NCBI GenBank assembly: GCA_043747295.1
Contig: JAYTPK010000169.1
Span: forward strand, 1-14,746
Reading direction: 5' to 3'
Origin: JAAFIP01 sp043747295
GTDB taxonomy: Bacteria > Pseudomonadota > Gammaproteobacteria > Burkholderiales > Burkholderiaceae_C
Length of the DNA stretch: 14,746 nucleotides
In this document: positions 13,090-14,746 of the stretch, one piece after another
Layout: every line of letters starts with the position of its first letter
Position numbering within the stretch: position 1 is the stretch's first letter
Made by a program: the position numbers and the translations under genes
The notes under the pieces: generated by a model
The model's input: the letters and a program-made list of their open reading frames with translations, nothing else
What the model was told of the DNA's origin: nothing
The model's database searches: none

Positions 13090-14746
13090 GCTGCCAGCCT
13101 CGCGTTTTGCAGGGTCTTGATCAGCGCCTGCGCGCCTGCATCGTCGGTTTGCACGGTGCTGGTGGTACCGTCCTGGTTGCGGATGTTGACATTGACGGTG
13201 CGCGTATTGGCCTGGCTGTTGGACTGCGGCTTGTTATTAAATCCGTCACCACCACCGCCAAAATTATTCAGCTGATCCTGAAACAGGCGGCGCGTCACTT
13301 GGTTTTCTTGCCTCGACCGCAGGCCCTCGGTAGATATACCACCAGGGTTGTAGCGATCCAAATCTCTAAACACCTGCTCGTTTTGGTCTAACGCGGTAAT
13401 CACGTTGCGCAAGTCGTCGGCATCTTTGGCGGTCAGTGTGCCCTTGCGGGATTTTTCTTTCAGGCTATAGACCAGGCTGTTGTCTACAGCGTTCTGGCCA
13501 GCCAGGCGTTGGTCGCGGTTAGCACCCGTGACCGATCCATTGCCCGAGCCAACCGCAGCATTCTTAAAATCCCGATCAGCCTTGCCCTGCCCATACTTGG
13601 CGTTGATCACATCCAGCGCAGCGGCTTGCTTTTCAAAGTCCACAGTCGCCGCCTGCACCTTGGTGCGCAGACTGTCCACCGAGCTGCCTGCAGCGCCCAT
13701 CGCGCGCACTGTCGTCTTGCCAGCATCATCCACAGCCACCTCGTACCCGCGTGCACCCGCCTGGGCCTGCACCCAGCTGGGGGCAATACCTTTATTGGCT
13801 TCAATTGCATCGTCAGCCGCCTTGGCAAATGCAGCGCCCAGCTCGCGCGCGCTACTGGTGCCCGACTGGCGCAGGGTCTCATACGCCTCTTGGCTGGTAG
13901 CTGCAGTTTTCTTCAATGATTCATCGCTGGTAATGCCCAGCGTCTTCATCGCCTCGGCCACACTGTTGATGCCAGGCTTGGCCGCATCCAGCGCAGCGGT
14001 CAGTTCTTTAGCCTTGGCCGTGGCCTGGTCTAGCAGCCCGTCGGTCAGCTTGTCGCCCAGCGTCTTGCGCAGGCTCTCAATTTGTTGTTTGACGGTGTCA
14101 ATAGCTTTCACGCTGTCGGCCGCATTGATGCTTTTGCCAATGCTTGCTGTCAGCACTTGGCCGGTGTCGACGCCTTGTTTTTTCAGGCCATCCAGGCCAC
14201 GCACAATAGAGTCGGTGTCGTTGATGGCGCTGCGCGCTGCAGCCCCCATGCCGCCAGAGATCACGGCAAAATCTAGGCCCGTGCGCTTGACCGCTTCGCG
14301 CAGCGTGGCCTCCATCACCTGGGCCAAGCGCTCAGCTTCACGCGCGGTGCCCGCAAAGGCTGCACGCGCCTGCGTTTCAAACACCGCCAGATCAGCACCT
14401 TTAAGCGCGTCGCCCCAAGCCTTTTGAAACTGCCCTGCCGTCAGTTGCCCATCGGCCAGCAGCTTGTCCAGCACAGCGGTGGCGTTCTTGATGCCGGGCG
14501 CGTTCGACAGGTCAAAGTCTTTGCCAATTTTGGCAATCGCCTCGGCCGCAGTGGATCCTTCTTTGGTTAGCTTGGTAAATTCACCAATGCTAGCGCGCGC
14601 AGCCACTGACAGCTCAAATTGTTTTTCGATGTTGGCCCTCAGTAATGCGTCGCCGCGCTCGCGCAGGGCTAAGTTATCTTTGGCGATCTCAGCGGCCAGC
14701 TTGTCAGCCCGCGCCAGCTCTTCGGTTTTGTCTTTGTACCCTTGCA
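13086..14746 (-). CDS. Tape-measure protein, C-terminal part (5' end outside the window)
   Basis: The frame is open to the right edge, giving about 553 residues of a longer protein; the GTG at 14606 is internal, since coding (ELARADKLAAEIAKDN...IEKQFELS) continues upstream of it. It is Ala-, Lys- and Thr-rich and strongly helical with coiled-coil-like heptads (TVKQQIESLRKTLGDKL, AKELTAALDAAK) as expected for a protein that sets tail length and fills the tail tube. The C-terminal segment is less helical: FNNKPQSNSQANTRTVNVNIRNQ and DDAGAQALIKTLQNARLAA. No lytic transglycosylase or peptidase motif is seen in the visible part. It is followed by the 133-aa gene with an ATGA overlap. Confidence 0.88.
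   Translation of the reverse strand, partial: QGYKDKTEELARADKLAAEIAKDNLALRERGDALLRANIEKQFELSVAARASIGEFTKLTKEGSTAAEAIAKIGKDFDLSNAPGIKNATAVLDKLLADGQLTAGQFQKAWGDALKGADLAVFETQARAAFAGTAREAERLAQVMEATLREAVKRTGLDFAVISGGMGAAARSAINDTDSIVRGLDGLKKQGVDTGQVLTASIGKSINAADSVKAIDTVKQQIESLRKTLGDKLTDGLLDQATAKAKELTAALDAAKPGINSVAEAMKTLGITSDESLKKTAATSQEAYETLRQSGTSSARELGAAFAKAADDAIEANKGIAPSWVQAQAGARGYEVAVDDAGKTTVRAMGAAGSSVDSLRTKVQAATVDFEKQAAALDVINAKYGQGKADRDFKNAAVGSGNGSVTGANRDQRLAGQNAVDNSLVYSLKEKSRKGTLTAKDADDLRNVITALDQNEQVFRDLDRYNPGGISTEGLRSRQENQVTRRLFQDQLNNFGGGGDGFNNKPQSNSQANTRTVNVNIRNQDGTTSTVQTDDAGAQALIKTLQNARLAA

Noticed and set aside
13480..14427. Long plus-strand open frame of 315 codons opposite the tape-measure gene
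   Set aside because: It is antisense to a clear helical Ala/Lys-rich coding frame. Its Ser/Ala/Pro-rich product is what the complement of such codons gives, and no ribosome site or partner gene supports it.
1..14746. CRISPR array
   Set aside because: No regularly spaced repeat-spacer pattern was seen; the only short direct repeat pair with regular spacing is the 10-bp pair at 258-290.

Overview
The window reads as the late right-hand part of a tailed-phage genome or prophage. Every supported gene is on the minus strand, so transcription runs from position 14746 towards position 1. Genes are packed with ATGA/GTGA overlaps or gaps of a few bases, as in a single late operon. The GC-rich sequence, Ala/Gly/Val-rich proteins and frequent GTG/TTG starts suggest a betaproteobacterial host such as a Burkholderiales/Comamonadaceae member; this is inference from composition only. 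No integrase, repressor, replication gene, capsid gene or lysis gene is visible.

In order of transcription: (1) 14746-13086 is the C-terminal ~550 residues of a tape-measure protein, cut by the window edge. (2) 13089-11996 holds three small genes; the last has a short collagen-like GXY stretch joined to a compact C-terminal domain common in phage fibres. (3) 11973-9871 holds two fibre-like proteins. (4) 9868-6196 holds two large beta-rich proteins of 621 and 600 residues. Both are built from copies of the same ~60-residue module, and the gene boundary falls inside one module. (5) 6183-1490 holds five further tail proteins. One of them (610 aa) has a hidden ~28-residue tandem repeat marked by regularly spaced tryptophans, and a C-terminal half that could be a tail-tip or hub-like domain.

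After a 135-bp structured non-coding gap comes a com-like zinc-finger gene that overlaps a D12-class adenine-N6 DNA methyltransferase gene. This is the arrangement of the com-mom operon at the right end of phage Mu, where Com switches on translation of the modification gene. Beyond the methyltransferase lies an AT-richer stretch (about 174-345) with two direct copies of CGCGATAAAT 23 bp apart, an inverted partial copy, and a TTTCCC-N3-GGGAAA palindrome that also occurs just upstream of com. The position and spacing recall the transposase-binding sites at a Mu-type right end. I therefore propose, without proof, that the window ends at or near the right end of a transposable siphophage and that roughly the first 175-250 bases may be flanking DNA.

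The most interesting targets are the candidate phage end, the com/methyltransferase translational switch with its twin palindromes, the structured gap with a plus-strand terminator-like end, the module split across two genes, and the Trp-periodic repeat protein.
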